Assembly: GCA_965222655.1 (NCBI GenBank)
Contig: CBDCUP010000022.1
Span: 1,860,001-1,924,000, forward strand
Direction: 5' to 3'
DNA: 64,000 nucleotides
DNA from: CAUZIZ01 sp965222655
GTDB taxonomy: Bacteria > Acidobacteriota > UBA6911 > RPQK01 > JAJDTT01
In this document: positions 34,110 to 42,627 of the stretch, one piece after another
Numbering within the stretch: the first letter of the stretch is position 1
Layout: every line of letters begins with the position of its first letter
Program-made: the position numbers and the translations under genes
The notes under the pieces: model-generated
Told to the model about the DNA's origin: nothing
Database searches by the model: none
What the model saw: the letters and a program-made list of their open reading frames with translations, nothing else

Positions 34110-35639
34110 TTAGTCAGTCGTCTTGATCAAGGGGGCTCGATATCTGTGGTGAAGGTAGCTCACCACCGTTCCTACTACTAGATTCACTGCCAAAGCAGTG
34201 GGCCCGATCCACATGAAACTGACGGGATCCGCCCCCTCGGCCGTCTTGCCGAAGATAGGCCCGGAGTAGGCCACCAGAACCGCAGTCGTGATGCCGGAAA
34301 TGGTTCCGCACACAACACCTGGAGACGTTGCAAAGGGGACCAGCAAAGCGAAGAAGAACAGGGCAAAGAGTGGTGTGTAAAGGAGTGCCGTGGTCTTTTG
34401 GCTCACCGCCCAGAAATTGCCTGGCACCTGATCCAGGAGACAACTGCCCAGGACTACCAAGGTCCCGATCCCCAGTGTGAGTGCCTTGGCCAGGCGTGTG
34501 CGTCCGCTTTCGTCGGCAGGGAGTTTTCCGAAGCGGTCCAGGAAGTCGCGGCTGATGACGGCGGTGATGGAGTTGACTCCTGAGTCAATGCTGGACATGG
34601 CGGCGGCGAACATGGCTGCCACCACCAGGCCCGAGATTCCTGGAGGTAGCATGAAAGCGATGAAGAAGGGAAACACCCCGTCTGCGTTCTGGTTGGTATC
34701 TATCCCTGGAGGAAGCAGATTGGGCTTGGACTGAAAGAAGTCCAGCAGACCGAAGCCCACGATCCACAGTGCGGTAACAAGGACCGTTGCCACTATCTGA
34801 TTGACGAGAAAGGATCGCCGGGCGGCCTTTAGATCTGCGGTGGCCATGAATCTCTGGATGAAGGTCTGGTCACTGCAGGCTGTTGACACCAGTTGAACTA
34901 CGACATAGACGAAGGAGCCCATGAGACTGACGCGCACCGCGGGGTCGAAGCTGACCAGGGGTTGGGTATCCCAATGAGTTTGCCAGACGGTGGGAAACCA
35001 CCCCAGACCACCTTGGTTGTAGGTCACCATGGCAATGACGAAGCCCGCGCCACCCAGCATCAAGAGGCTCTGGACGGTGTCGGTGATCACTACCGCCTGG
35101 AACCCGCCGAGAGAGGTGTATACGACGGCCACGAGTCCGGTGCACGCGGCGACCAGCGGGATCCAGGACTTGTCCACGTCCAAGATGACGATCATAGCGT
35201 TGGCTGAGAGGTACACGATCAGTGCCATCCAGATCAGACGAAGAATCAGGAACAGGGTGGCTCCGAGCAGCCGAATGCCCAGGCCAAGCTGAACTTCCAG
35301 GAATTCGTAGGCGCTGGTGACTCGCCGACGCATGAAGAGGGGAAGAAAGACGTATCCCACAATTACAAAGACAACGGGATAGGCCAGGAAGTTGAGGATG
35401 CCGATCGGTCCGCTCCCGATTGCCTCCCCGGGAACGGCCAGGTAGGAGGCGGTACTCAGGGACGTGGCGAACATGGAGACCCCGATCAAGGTGGGATTCA
35501 TTCGGCCACTTCCGGTGAAGTACTGCTGGAGAGTGGTCCGAGCCCTGCCGTAGTAGTAGCCCAGGGCAAGGGTCCCCGCGGCATAGAGGGCGATGATTCC
35601 CCAATCGATACCGGTAAGTCCGCCTACAGTGTCATCCAC
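34110..35639 (-). CDS. Sodium:solute symporter (SSS family)
   Basis: 509 residues with about 13 membrane helices. Family features include the first helix GIIALYAAGTLALGYYYGR, GRMNPTLIGVSMFATSLSTA (helix 2 with Ser/Thr residues near the Na+ site), YEFLEVQLG and the SSS signature region VVAAMFAAAMSSIDSGVNSI. Members co-import sugars, amino acids, sialic acid, pantothenate or osmolytes with Na+. The substrate cannot be fixed; nearby sialidase-like and sugar-acid genes make a sugar or sialic-acid-like substrate reasonable. It converges with the PIN toxin gene 4 bases away. Confidence 0.92.
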   Translation of the reverse strand: MDDTVGGLTGIDWGIIALYAAGTLALGYYYGRARTTLQQYFTGSGRMNPTLIGVSMFATSLSTASYLAVPGEAIGSGPIGILNFLAYPVVFVIVGYVFLPLFMRRRVTSAYEFLEVQLGLGIRLLGATLFLILRLIWMALIVYLSANAMIVILDVDKSWIPLVAACTGLVAVVYTSLGGFQAVVITDTVQSLLMLGGAGFVIAMVTYNQGGLGWFPTVWQTHWDTQPLVSFDPAVRVSLMGSFVYVVVQLVSTACSDQTFIQRFMATADLKAARRSFLVNQIVATVLVTALWIVGFGLLDFFQSKPNLLPPGIDTNQNADGVFPFFIAFMLPPGISGLVVAAMFAAAMSSIDSGVNSITAVISRDFLDRFGKLPADESGRTRLAKALTLGIGTLVVLGSCLLDQVPGNFWAVSQKTTALLYTPLFALFFFALLVPFATSPGVVCGTISGITTAVLVAYSGPIFGKTAEGADPVSFMWIGPTALAVNLVVGTVVSYLHHRYRAPLIKTTD

Positions 35640-35702
35640 GAGTTCTAGATAAGTCCCGTCCCCAACCGCGCTGGATCATTCACAACGAAACTTTGGATTT
35701 GG

Positions 35703-35780
35703 CGTGGCGGTGGTCTCCAGGCCGCCGTCTGAGCCAAAGGCTCGGAAGAACAAGACTTCGGCCTGGAGACCGAACCCACG
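35703..35780. repeat. Module A copy 4
   Basis: cgtggcggtggtctccagg pairs with cctggagaccgaacccacg; inner gagccaaaggctc. Confidence 0.7.
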
Positions 35781-35815
35781 TCCGTAAATGAGATTTCAGT
35801 TGCGTTTCAGGTCCG

Positions 35816-35857
35816 TCCTACCCCCAGAAGCGCTGGCCTCATTCGAGAAAGAAACTT
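35816..35857. repeat. Module C fragment, reverse orientation
   Basis: ctacccccagaagcgctggc, then ctcattcgagaaagaaactt. It follows module A copy 4. Confidence 0.55.
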
Positions 35858-35874
35858 GGATCGAGGATAGGGGG

Positions 35875-35943
35875 AATTGTGCGGTTGTCCGGCTCTCTCC
35901 TCAGAACTTGGGTTCATATTGCTGACAAGTCAAGTCGTTCCCA
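35875..35943. repeat. Module D copy 1, downstream of the giant gene
   Basis: About 70 bases, roughly 78% identical by eye and in the same orientation as 40953-41023, on the other side of the 4.8-kb gene. Shared blocks include gttgtccg, ctctctcctc and gtcaag-cgttc. Confidence 0.6.
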
Positions 35944-35977
35944 TCTCTGTCGCCCGCAGCTGTTTCCGGTACTGCCC

Positions 35978-36076
35978 ACTCCACCACTCCACCACTCCAC
36001 CACTCCACCACTCCACCACTCCACCACTCCACCACTGCTCACTATTCACTGCTCACTATTCACTGCTCACTATTCA
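35978..36076. repeat. Two adjoining short tandem repeats
   Basis: Seven copies of the 8-mer actccacc (35978-36033), then nearly three copies of the 14-mer gctcactattcact (36037-36076). They reach the stop codon of the giant gene (36070-36072). No coding role. Confidence 0.8.
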
Positions 36077-39000
36077 AGTTTCAGCTTAGTCTGCAGCTCG
36101 GCTTGCCGAAGCACCCAGGCTCGGATGGTCTGGTAGCCTGCGTCGTCGGGCTCGTAGCGTCGGCCTCCTTGATGTCCGTCTTCCTGGGGAGTCTGGAGGT
36201 CCAGTGGCTTGCGCAGGAACCTGCTCTCTTCCACCTCGTCCAGATCCACCCTTTCCTGCATCTTCCGATAGTTGGCCAAGAGCTCCGCCGGGGCGACGTA
36301 GCCGACGGCGTCCGGAGGGTTCAGATACAGGGTTGGGACCCGACCCGGGACCCCGTGGCAGGAGATGCAGGCTCTCCCATCTCGCGGGCTGAGGCTCGTC
36401 ATTTCGACGAACACCTGGTCCCGAAAATCGAGGATGTCCTGGATGAACTCTGGGGAAGCCTCCAATCGGGGACCCTGTCGACGATTGTCCCCGGACAGAG
36501 AAGCGATCAGCTTCCGGAGTTCTTCTCCGTACACCTCGGCGTCGCTGTTGAGGATGTTCTGAATCTGCTTGCGCAGGTCAGGCGCAGTTTCTTTTTCCAC
36601 GTAGTCCGCGAGTGTCGACCGGATATCCGGATTGCGTCTCAGCGTGGTCTTGTTAGCGAGCCTGATCACCGTCTTGCGATCCTCCTCCCGGGTCTGGGGA
36701 GAGAACCAGCTACGAAACATCTGAACGATCTGGTGCTTGGTCTGGGTCAAGGGGTCCACCACCTTGATTCCCTGTTCGTTCTCGGTCAGGAGGGAGCCTC
36801 GGGCCTCGTCCGGAATCGTTGCAACATAGTCGAGACCGAAAATGTACAGCGGTTCAGCCTCGGGGTGGGCACCCAGCATCCGAATAGTGAGAAGGTTCTT
36901 CCCCTCCCGGAACTGATGGACCCCCAGGGAAAGGGGGCCAGTAGGCGTCTGCTCGGGTCGGTAGCCGTCCATCTGTTCCACGATGGTTTTCCCATTCAGG
37001 GAGAGCGCTACATCACCCCCGTCACGATCATGTAGGAAGGCTGCCACCAATTCGTAGGGACCAGGCTTCTCAACTGAGATGGCAAATGTGAGGGTGGCTC
37101 CGGGAAGTCCTTCTCTCCACCAGAGGATGGTGTTCTTACTGGTGAGACCGTTGGGAACTATCTGCTCAGTGGTCCTTCCAGCGGTGAGCCCAACCAGCTC
37201 CAGATCTTCAGCCTCAGTGGCTCCTTCTAGCGCTTGTTCCTGGCTTAGGTCGTTTTCCCGAAACCCCACCATCCACTCGGTGGAGGGAAGCCAGAATCGG
37301 GGCACCTCGTCGACGAAATCAAAAACCAGCCTACGTTGGAGGGCTGGATTCTCTCCCAGGATCTGTCCCAGGAGAGTCTGCTTCAGTTCGTCCGTGGTTT
37401 TTGTTTCCTCAGGCTCTTGGCCAAGGAGTGGGCGGAAAAGGATGGCGCCCTTGGACGAGGGCGGTGGGCTGGCAGGTCTGGTTTCGGGAATCAGCAGGCG
37501 GTAGAACTCGGCTTCTCCCTGCTCATCCACGCCATCGAAGTTCCATTGGATCCTGGCAAGAAAGTTGGCCAGGGCCTGGGCGTCCTCGCGGCGATCCCTT
37601 TCCAGGAATGCTCCCAGCTTGGCCAGAAAGGGCTCGAGGGTCTCGACCGAGGCAGGCAGGGAAAGAGTCCGTGGATTGGATAGAGCCCGGGAGGCAGCCG
37701 CCACCAGGTCGAGATTCCCGGTCATCAGGAGGTGCAGCATCTCCTTCTGCAGGGGCGAATAGCTGGTGTTGGCAGCCGCTTCCAGGGACAGCTCGTCCCA
37801 CGGGATCCCGGATCCATCGTCTCCCAGATGGTAAGTCGCAAGGATGGACCGGCCTGCCACCTCTGAGCTTCCGAATGTGCTGTAGCCGAGTTGGCCCGGC
37901 CCTCCGTCGCCGGCGCGCTCCAGGAAATGAGTGGCAGCCACGGCCGTGAGCCGACGGTCCAACCGCTGCCGGTCCGAGAGCGACGCAGAACCACGGCGCT
38001 TGGCCAATTCTGCGTAAAAGCGGGCCAGCTCCGGATACTGCTGATCTGCGTTCTCACCTCCGGTCTGATTGGCGATCTGGCCGTTAACAATCAGAAGAGA
38101 TGCGGTGGAGTAGCGGAGAGCCATCTCTGCCAACTGTTCGTCCTCTCCCCGGAGTAGGGAATCTATCCAGGCGCGATTGATGCCATCCCGTAGGGGAGGA
38201 TTCCAGACCCACCAGTGCCAGGCTGCTTTGTGGGCCCAGGCCCGCACTCCTGCGAAAGGATCCTGCATTCCTGCAGCGAGGACCTGGCCAAGCCCGGACA
38301 CTTCAGGGCTGCCGGATCCCACGAGATCGGCCCGGGTCACGAGGGCCTGTTGGATGGACTGACGGGCCAGCTCACTGCCGCTCTCGAACGCTCCCAGGGT
38401 CTCCTCCCAGCCCACTCCGTCCAGCAGTAGTTGCCGCAGGGACCAGAAAGCCGCCTCCCGGCAGGACTTGATGGGATCGTCCAGGTGCTCGATCAGGGTC
38501 GAGAGACCCTCGGGAGCCAAAGACCCTCCAAGACCCAGCAGGGCGTAATAGCGGATCTGGGGATGGGGGCTGTCGGCTTCCGCGATCATGAGGCGGGCCA
38601 ATCCCTTGTTGCCGGTTGCTTGCAAGCGTCGCAAGCGCGAGAGGGTGTCGAGGAAGTCTTCGTCCGGCGGGGCTTTCAGCTCCAGTGCACCGGCACGTTT
38701 TCGTACCTCCGGGAAAAGCAGGCCCAAGGCTCGAATCGCGTAGGCGGTGGTCACGAAGCCCGTCTGGGCGGACTTGTTCCAGAGACCGTAGGGAAACTGA
38801 TTGGTCAGCAGCCAGCCCACGGCCCGCTTGACCACCGGATCGTCCACTGTGTGCCCGACCGAGTGCAGGGCAATCAGGGCGACAGCGGTGGGTGCAGCGT
38901 CTCCCGGCTCCTGTTCCGCTGTCCACGTCTTTCCCTCGTCCCGGGTCAGCCCCGGTTCAAATCCCCAGCTTCCGTCCTCCTGCTGCAATGCCAGCAGGCG

Positions 39001-40869
39001 CTGGAGGTCCCGGTGGACCTGCGCCTCGAACTGTTTCTGGAACTCTAGCGCTTCCCGGACACGCTCCTGGTCTCCCGTCAGATGTGCGACCAGGTCCGGG
39101 TAGTCCCGAGGCCAGAGCCGATGAAAAAATTCGATCCGGTGCCCCAGATCGTCGCTGACTTTGATCTTGTCATCGCCGGTCTCGACGATCCTTTTTGCCT
39201 TCTCCTCCAGACCGAAGAAGTACTTGGGCTCTTTCGTGTCCTTCCAGGTCCGGTGCAGGATCTCACCGGCAAATTTGAAGACTACGTTGGGACCGAAGTT
39301 GGACCCTCGACCGGCCGCGTTGATGCCCTTGGGGTCATCGGTCTGGAGAACATAGTTGGCCGTGCGGCGCTGCTGGTAGCCATGGAGTTTCTTGGGACGA
39401 AAGGCCCGTTCGTGCAGGACGATGTTGCGTCCCGCCACACGGCTCCCAGCCGGGGCATCCCCCAGGTCGTTCGGAGGAAGGCTCGTATTGACAGCCCCAT
39501 CCTTCAGCTTCACGGTGGGGCGAAGGCTTTCGTACATCGTGTTGACCAGGCGGCGCCAGTTCTGGACGGTGCCGTCTGGCCAATAACCGTTGCGGAAGGC
39601 GTCGGCCACGCCCCAGACACCGCTCTGGGTGTGGCAGCTCATGCAGTTCTCGCCAAACAGGCTGGTACCGTCCCGGACCCGGCGGTGGAGGGCAATGTTT
39701 CGAGGCCGGTGGATCAGCCAGGCGTCGACCTCAGCCAGGTGATAATAGATGGCCTGCCGCAGGGCTTGTCGTGGGTCTTCGTAGGGAGCCGGCTCCAGCA
39801 GCCTCAATTCCAACTCGTAGGCCGGCTGGTTGGCCTCTACCCGTAGATAATAGACCCCTCCCGGTTCCATCTCCCGGGTGATAAAAGAGCGGAAATTCTG
39901 GTCCTGTTGGTGGATCCTCTCATTGATGTCGCGGCCCTGGTAGTAGCTATACACGGGAACGGGCCCGGGGATGACCTCCATCGGAGGATGGACGTAGGGG
40001 ACCTGGGCATTGTTGCCCAGCTTCTTCGTATCGGGGGCGTCCGGGCGTTCGAGCTCTTCTGGAGTGGGCACACCGGGTCGGTAGACCCTCATGCGGGCGC
40101 TGACGATGGGTTCCACCATCTGGAGATTAGCCGTAAGAATCCGTGGCCGGCGTCCCTGGTACTCGATGCGAAACCAATCGTCCGGAGACACGCCAGCGCG
40201 GGTGTTGTTGTAGTACTCCAGATCGTCAGCACCACCCACCACCCGGATCACCTGATCCTGGTCCCTGTCCTGGAAGGGCACCGGGACGGCTTGCTCGGGC
40301 GTATTGTTGGGCTCGGTTTCCAGCAGGAGATCGTCCTTGGAAATCGCGGGAACAGGGGTAACGGATACCCTGATCGGAAGCCGGCGCACCCCCGGGGTTC
40401 GAACCGGCAGAGCGGTGGCAAGTGGGGCCAGGCCGCCGTCGCGCCAGATCTTGCCCAGGGGCTGAGGGCGGTCAGTCACGGTTTCCAGGTTGAGTTGGTA
40501 GAGGCCTGCCGTGGGGACCTTATAGACCAGATGCAGGTCCGGGTCCAGAGCGTGCAGCGTCTTCTGCCACCCCGCAGTAGCCTTGACGTCGAGGTCCCCT
40601 CTCTTCCCGTCGAACGCCAGGTCAGGTAGATCGGGTCCCCGCCAACGCACCTCGATTCGGGCGTTGGGTGGTAGGGTGGAGGGTCTGGGGATGCCTACGG
40701 AGATCTGGAGGATCTGGTCTCGCTGGAGCTGCCACTGGCGCTCCCAGCTGCCTTCGAAGACGATCTGCTTTTGGAAGTCGGGATCTCGGTTTGTAGCCGG
40801 CTGCGAAGCTCCCAGGCCAATCGCTATCAAAGCGCAGGCTGCCGGCAGTAATATCTTTCGGCTCGTCAC
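36070..40869 (-). CDS. Giant exported di-heme protein with alpha/alpha-toroid, HEAT-like and carbohydrate-binding-like regions
   Basis: About 1599 residues from GTG 40869, which has ggag 8 bases upstream and directly opens a signal peptide (SRKILLPAACALIAIGLGAS). An ATG at 40947 would precede the signal by 26 polar residues. Regions in order: beta-rich N-part with an EPNNTPEQA (PPC-like) segment near 200; first heme site CMSCH near 408; two toroid repeats of the squalene-cyclase type near 625-700 (LLALQQEDGSWGFEP, AVGWLLTNQFPYGLWN); HEAT-like helices about 740-1000 (YYALLGLGGSLAPEGLSTLI); a beta-sandwich CBM-like domain about 1255-1350; second heme site CISCH near 1500. No known family covers the whole chain. 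The last residues TKLKLE come from a module C end. Confidence 0.8.
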   Translation of the reverse strand: MTSRKILLPAACALIAIGLGASQPATNRDPDFQKQIVFEGSWERQWQLQRDQILQISVGIPRPSTLPPNARIEVRWRGPDLPDLAFDGKRGDLDVKATAGWQKTLHALDPDLHLVYKVPTAGLYQLNLETVTDRPQPLGKIWRDGGLAPLATALPVRTPGVRRLPIRVSVTPVPAISKDDLLLETEPNNTPEQAVPVPFQDRDQDQVIRVVGGADDLEYYNNTRAGVSPDDWFRIEYQGRRPRILTANLQMVEPIVSARMRVYRPGVPTPEELERPDAPDTKKLGNNAQVPYVHPPMEVIPGPVPVYSYYQGRDINERIHQQDQNFRSFITREMEPGGVYYLRVEANQPAYELELRLLEPAPYEDPRQALRQAIYYHLAEVDAWLIHRPRNIALHRRVRDGTSLFGENCMSCHTQSGVWGVADAFRNGYWPDGTVQNWRRLVNTMYESLRPTVKLKDGAVNTSLPPNDLGDAPAGSRVAGRNIVLHERAFRPKKLHGYQQRRTANYVLQTDDPKGINAAGRGSNFGPNVVFKFAGEILHRTWKDTKEPKYFFGLEEKAKRIVETGDDKIKVSDDLGHRIEFFHRLWPRDYPDLVAHLTGDQERVREALEFQKQFEAQVHRDLQRLLALQQEDGSWGFEPGLTRDEGKTWTAEQEPGDAAPTAVALIALHSVGHTVDDPVVKRAVGWLLTNQFPYGLWNKSAQTGFVTTAYAIRALGLLFPEVRKRAGALELKAPPDEDFLDTLSRLRRLQATGNKGLARLMIAEADSPHPQIRYYALLGLGGSLAPEGLSTLIEHLDDPIKSCREAAFWSLRQLLLDGVGWEETLGAFESGSELARQSIQQALVTRADLVGSGSPEVSGLGQVLAAGMQDPFAGVRAWAHKAAWHWWVWNPPLRDGINRAWIDSLLRGEDEQLAEMALRYSTASLLIVNGQIANQTGGENADQQYPELARFYAELAKRRGSASLSDRQRLDRRLTAVAATHFLERAGDGGPGQLGYSTFGSSEVAGRSILATYHLGDDGSGIPWDELSLEAAANTSYSPLQKEMLHLLMTGNLDLVAAASRALSNPRTLSLPASVETLEPFLAKLGAFLERDRREDAQALANFLARIQWNFDGVDEQGEAEFYRLLIPETRPASPPPSSKGAILFRPLLGQEPEETKTTDELKQTLLGQILGENPALQRRLVFDFVDEVPRFWLPSTEWMVGFRENDLSQEQALEGATEAEDLELVGLTAGRTTEQIVPNGLTSKNTILWWREGLPGATLTFAISVEKPGPYELVAAFLHDRDGGDVALSLNGKTIVEQMDGYRPEQTPTGPLSLGVHQFREGKNLLTIRMLGAHPEAEPLYIFGLDYVATIPDEARGSLLTENEQGIKVVDPLTQTKHQIVQMFRSWFSPQTREEDRKTVIRLANKTTLRRNPDIRSTLADYVEKETAPDLRKQIQNILNSDAEVYGEELRKLIASLSGDNRRQGPRLEASPEFIQDILDFRDQVFVEMTSLSPRDGRACISCHGVPGRVPTLYLNPPDAVGYVAPAELLANYRKMQERVDLDEVEESRFLRKPLDLQTPQEDGHQGGRRYEPDDAGYQTIRAWVLRQAELQTKLKLE

Positions 40870-40952
40870 TGAGGATTCTCCGGTACTCCTTCGAGTAGCT
40901 GTGAAATCTGAGACTAGATGATAAACCCGTTTCCCAAGATCTTCCACGAACA

Positions 40953-41023
40953 GGATTGTGCCTGTTGTCCGCTCTCTCCTCGGAAACTGGCCTCATCTTG
41001 CTGAGAAGTCAAGCCGTTCGCAG
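40953..41023. repeat. Module D copy 2, in the divergent promoter region
   Basis: Direct copy of 35875-35943. It lies between the diverging giant gene and the heme/toroid gene at 41114, where both promoters must be. Confidence 0.6.
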
Positions 41024-41113
41024 TGGCGGGGAGCCCTATCCAGGCGTTTGCTCGGTCGTGGTAACCATCGGTGGCTATCAATGTCTGAGGCTCGATAGTA
41101 GACTGGCCAGGAA

Positions 41114-42217
41114 ATGGAGCGAGGAAAGCTCATCTATGTCGGGATCCTAGCCATCGCCCTGGGGGCGGTGTTTGGCCAACCACAGGACCAACCCCCAATC
41201 CACCAATACCATTCGGGGGAGATTTCCATTCCGCCCGCATCGGAGACCGAGCCGTTCCTTCCCAAGTTCTCTCCTGCCCTGGCTGTCGCCTATGTAGAAG
41301 AAGGGGCCACGGCCTGGACTCGGGATCGCAAGTGTCTATCCTGTCACACCAACGGCACCTACTTGGTCACTCGTCCGGCCCTGAGCAAAAGCCTGGGAAG
41401 GCCGTCGGAGGAGCTGCATACCTTTGCCATCCAGCAGCTGGCGGAATTCCGATCAACCGATCTCGAGAAGCTCAGGTCCGGAATCAAACCGACACAGGTG
41501 GCCTACCTGGCCCAGGGTCTCGCTGAATGGGACTCCCACGTCACCGGCAAGCTCTCCTCCGAAACGGAGGACGCTCTGGACCTGATGCTCCAGGTTCAAA
41601 AGGAAAGCGGCGACTGGGGCAACATCGATACCTGGCCGCCTTTCGAGTCGAGCAACTATCAATCCACCACGGTCGCTGCACTGGCTATGGCGACGGCTCC
41701 TGGATGGCTGTCGGCAAGAGCCGGGGACGAGGCGATAGAAAGGGCGAAACACTACCTTAAGGGGGGTGCGCCCCATGACTATGGTCGGCTGCTCCTTCTC
41801 TGGGTTGCGACGCGGTGGCCCGGACTGCTTGACGAGGACGCAAAGCAAGAGTTGATAGAGAATGTCTGGCGACATCAGCGAAAGGACGGAGGATGGTCCA
41901 TTCGTACCTTTGCTGCTCCAGACAAGTGGGGAAGGGGCAATCGTGCAGCAAAGCTCAGGGCCGAAGAGGAGTTCGGCAATCCTCCCAGTGACGGTCACCA
42001 GACAGGCCTGTGTGTCCTGGTTTTGAGGCAGGCTGGGGTTCCAGCGGCCGATCCCCGGCTTCAGCGTGCTCTGAAATGGTTGTTGAGCCACCAGAGAGAG
42101 TCGGGCCGTTGGTGGACCCGTTCCCTGAATACCGACAAATTCCACTTCATCACCTACAGCGGAACCTGTTACCCGCTCCTGGCCCTGGACAGCTGCGGTC
42201 TACTCGAACCCATGTGA
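41114..42217 (+). CDS. Exported mono-heme alpha/alpha-toroid (squalene-cyclase-like fold) protein
   Basis: 367 residues with a Sec signal (about 1-21, IYVGILAIALGAVFG). A single heme-c motif CLSCH lies at residues 74-78 in DRKCLSCHTNGTY. The rest is helical with toroid repeats: LMLQVQKESGDWGNI, ENVWRHQRKDGGWSIRTF and ALKWLLSHQRESGRWWTRS. These carry the Q-x-x-D/S-G-x-W pattern of prenyltransferase/squalene cyclase repeats. It has no DxDD cyclase motif that I can see, so an electron-transfer or binding role is more likely than terpene cyclisation. It is divergent from the giant gene, which has the same two elements. Confidence 0.83.
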   Translation: MERGKLIYVGILAIALGAVFGQPQDQPPIHQYHSGEISIPPASETEPFLPKFSPALAVAYVEEGATAWTRDRKCLSCHTNGTYLVTRPALSKSLGRPSEELHTFAIQQLAEFRSTDLEKLRSGIKPTQVAYLAQGLAEWDSHVTGKLSSETEDALDLMLQVQKESGDWGNIDTWPPFESSNYQSTTVAALAMATAPGWLSARAGDEAIERAKHYLKGGAPHDYGRLLLLWVATRWPGLLDEDAKQELIENVWRHQRKDGGWSIRTFAAPDKWGRGNRAAKLRAEEEFGNPPSDGHQTGLCVLVLRQAGVPAADPRLQRALKWLLSHQRESGRWWTRSLNTDKFHFITYSGTCYPLLALDSCGLLEPM

Positions 42218-42627
42218 GTGTAGGCTGATTACACCGGCTGTAGAGCGGCTGAGTTTTTAGACCCCACAGACGGCGGAGATGGAGGGAATCTGGGGAGCGA
42301 AGCCTGAGCGGTCTTGTTCTCGAACCAACTCCACAATCGGAGGTTCTCACGGATTCGGCGGGAGCCCAGGGCTCAGTGCTCTGGCTCTCAGTTTCCCTCC
42401 TTCTGCGACCTTTAGAGAGGAGAACAAATTTCGAATCCCGGGTTCCTGAAATTCAAGAATACGTCGCACGTCTCAACTCTACGAATCTACGAACAGCGCG
42501 GCGAACGGGACTTGTCCTACGCCGAAGGCGTTACTGCGAGTAGCCCAGACATCTGAGGTTTCAAGTCAAGTGTTTTTTCAAGTTTTTTTTCAGCCGGTTG
42601 CATTTTTTTCCACAGCTTGATTGCTCT
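42218..42627. other. Intergenic stretch with repeats E and F
   Basis: Repeat E (about 42445-42521, caagaatacgtcgcacgtc ... gcggcgaacgggacttgtcc) recurs at 59191-59284. Repeat F (42516-42548) recurs inverted at 44383-44415. A T-rich segment (42571-42610) lies just before the 3' end of the IS110 gene. No gene seen. Confidence 0.6.

Noticed and set aside
41114..42217. Squalene cyclase producing hopanoids
   Set aside because: It has a heme site, is only 367 residues long and has no visible DxDD motif; only the toroid fold is similar.
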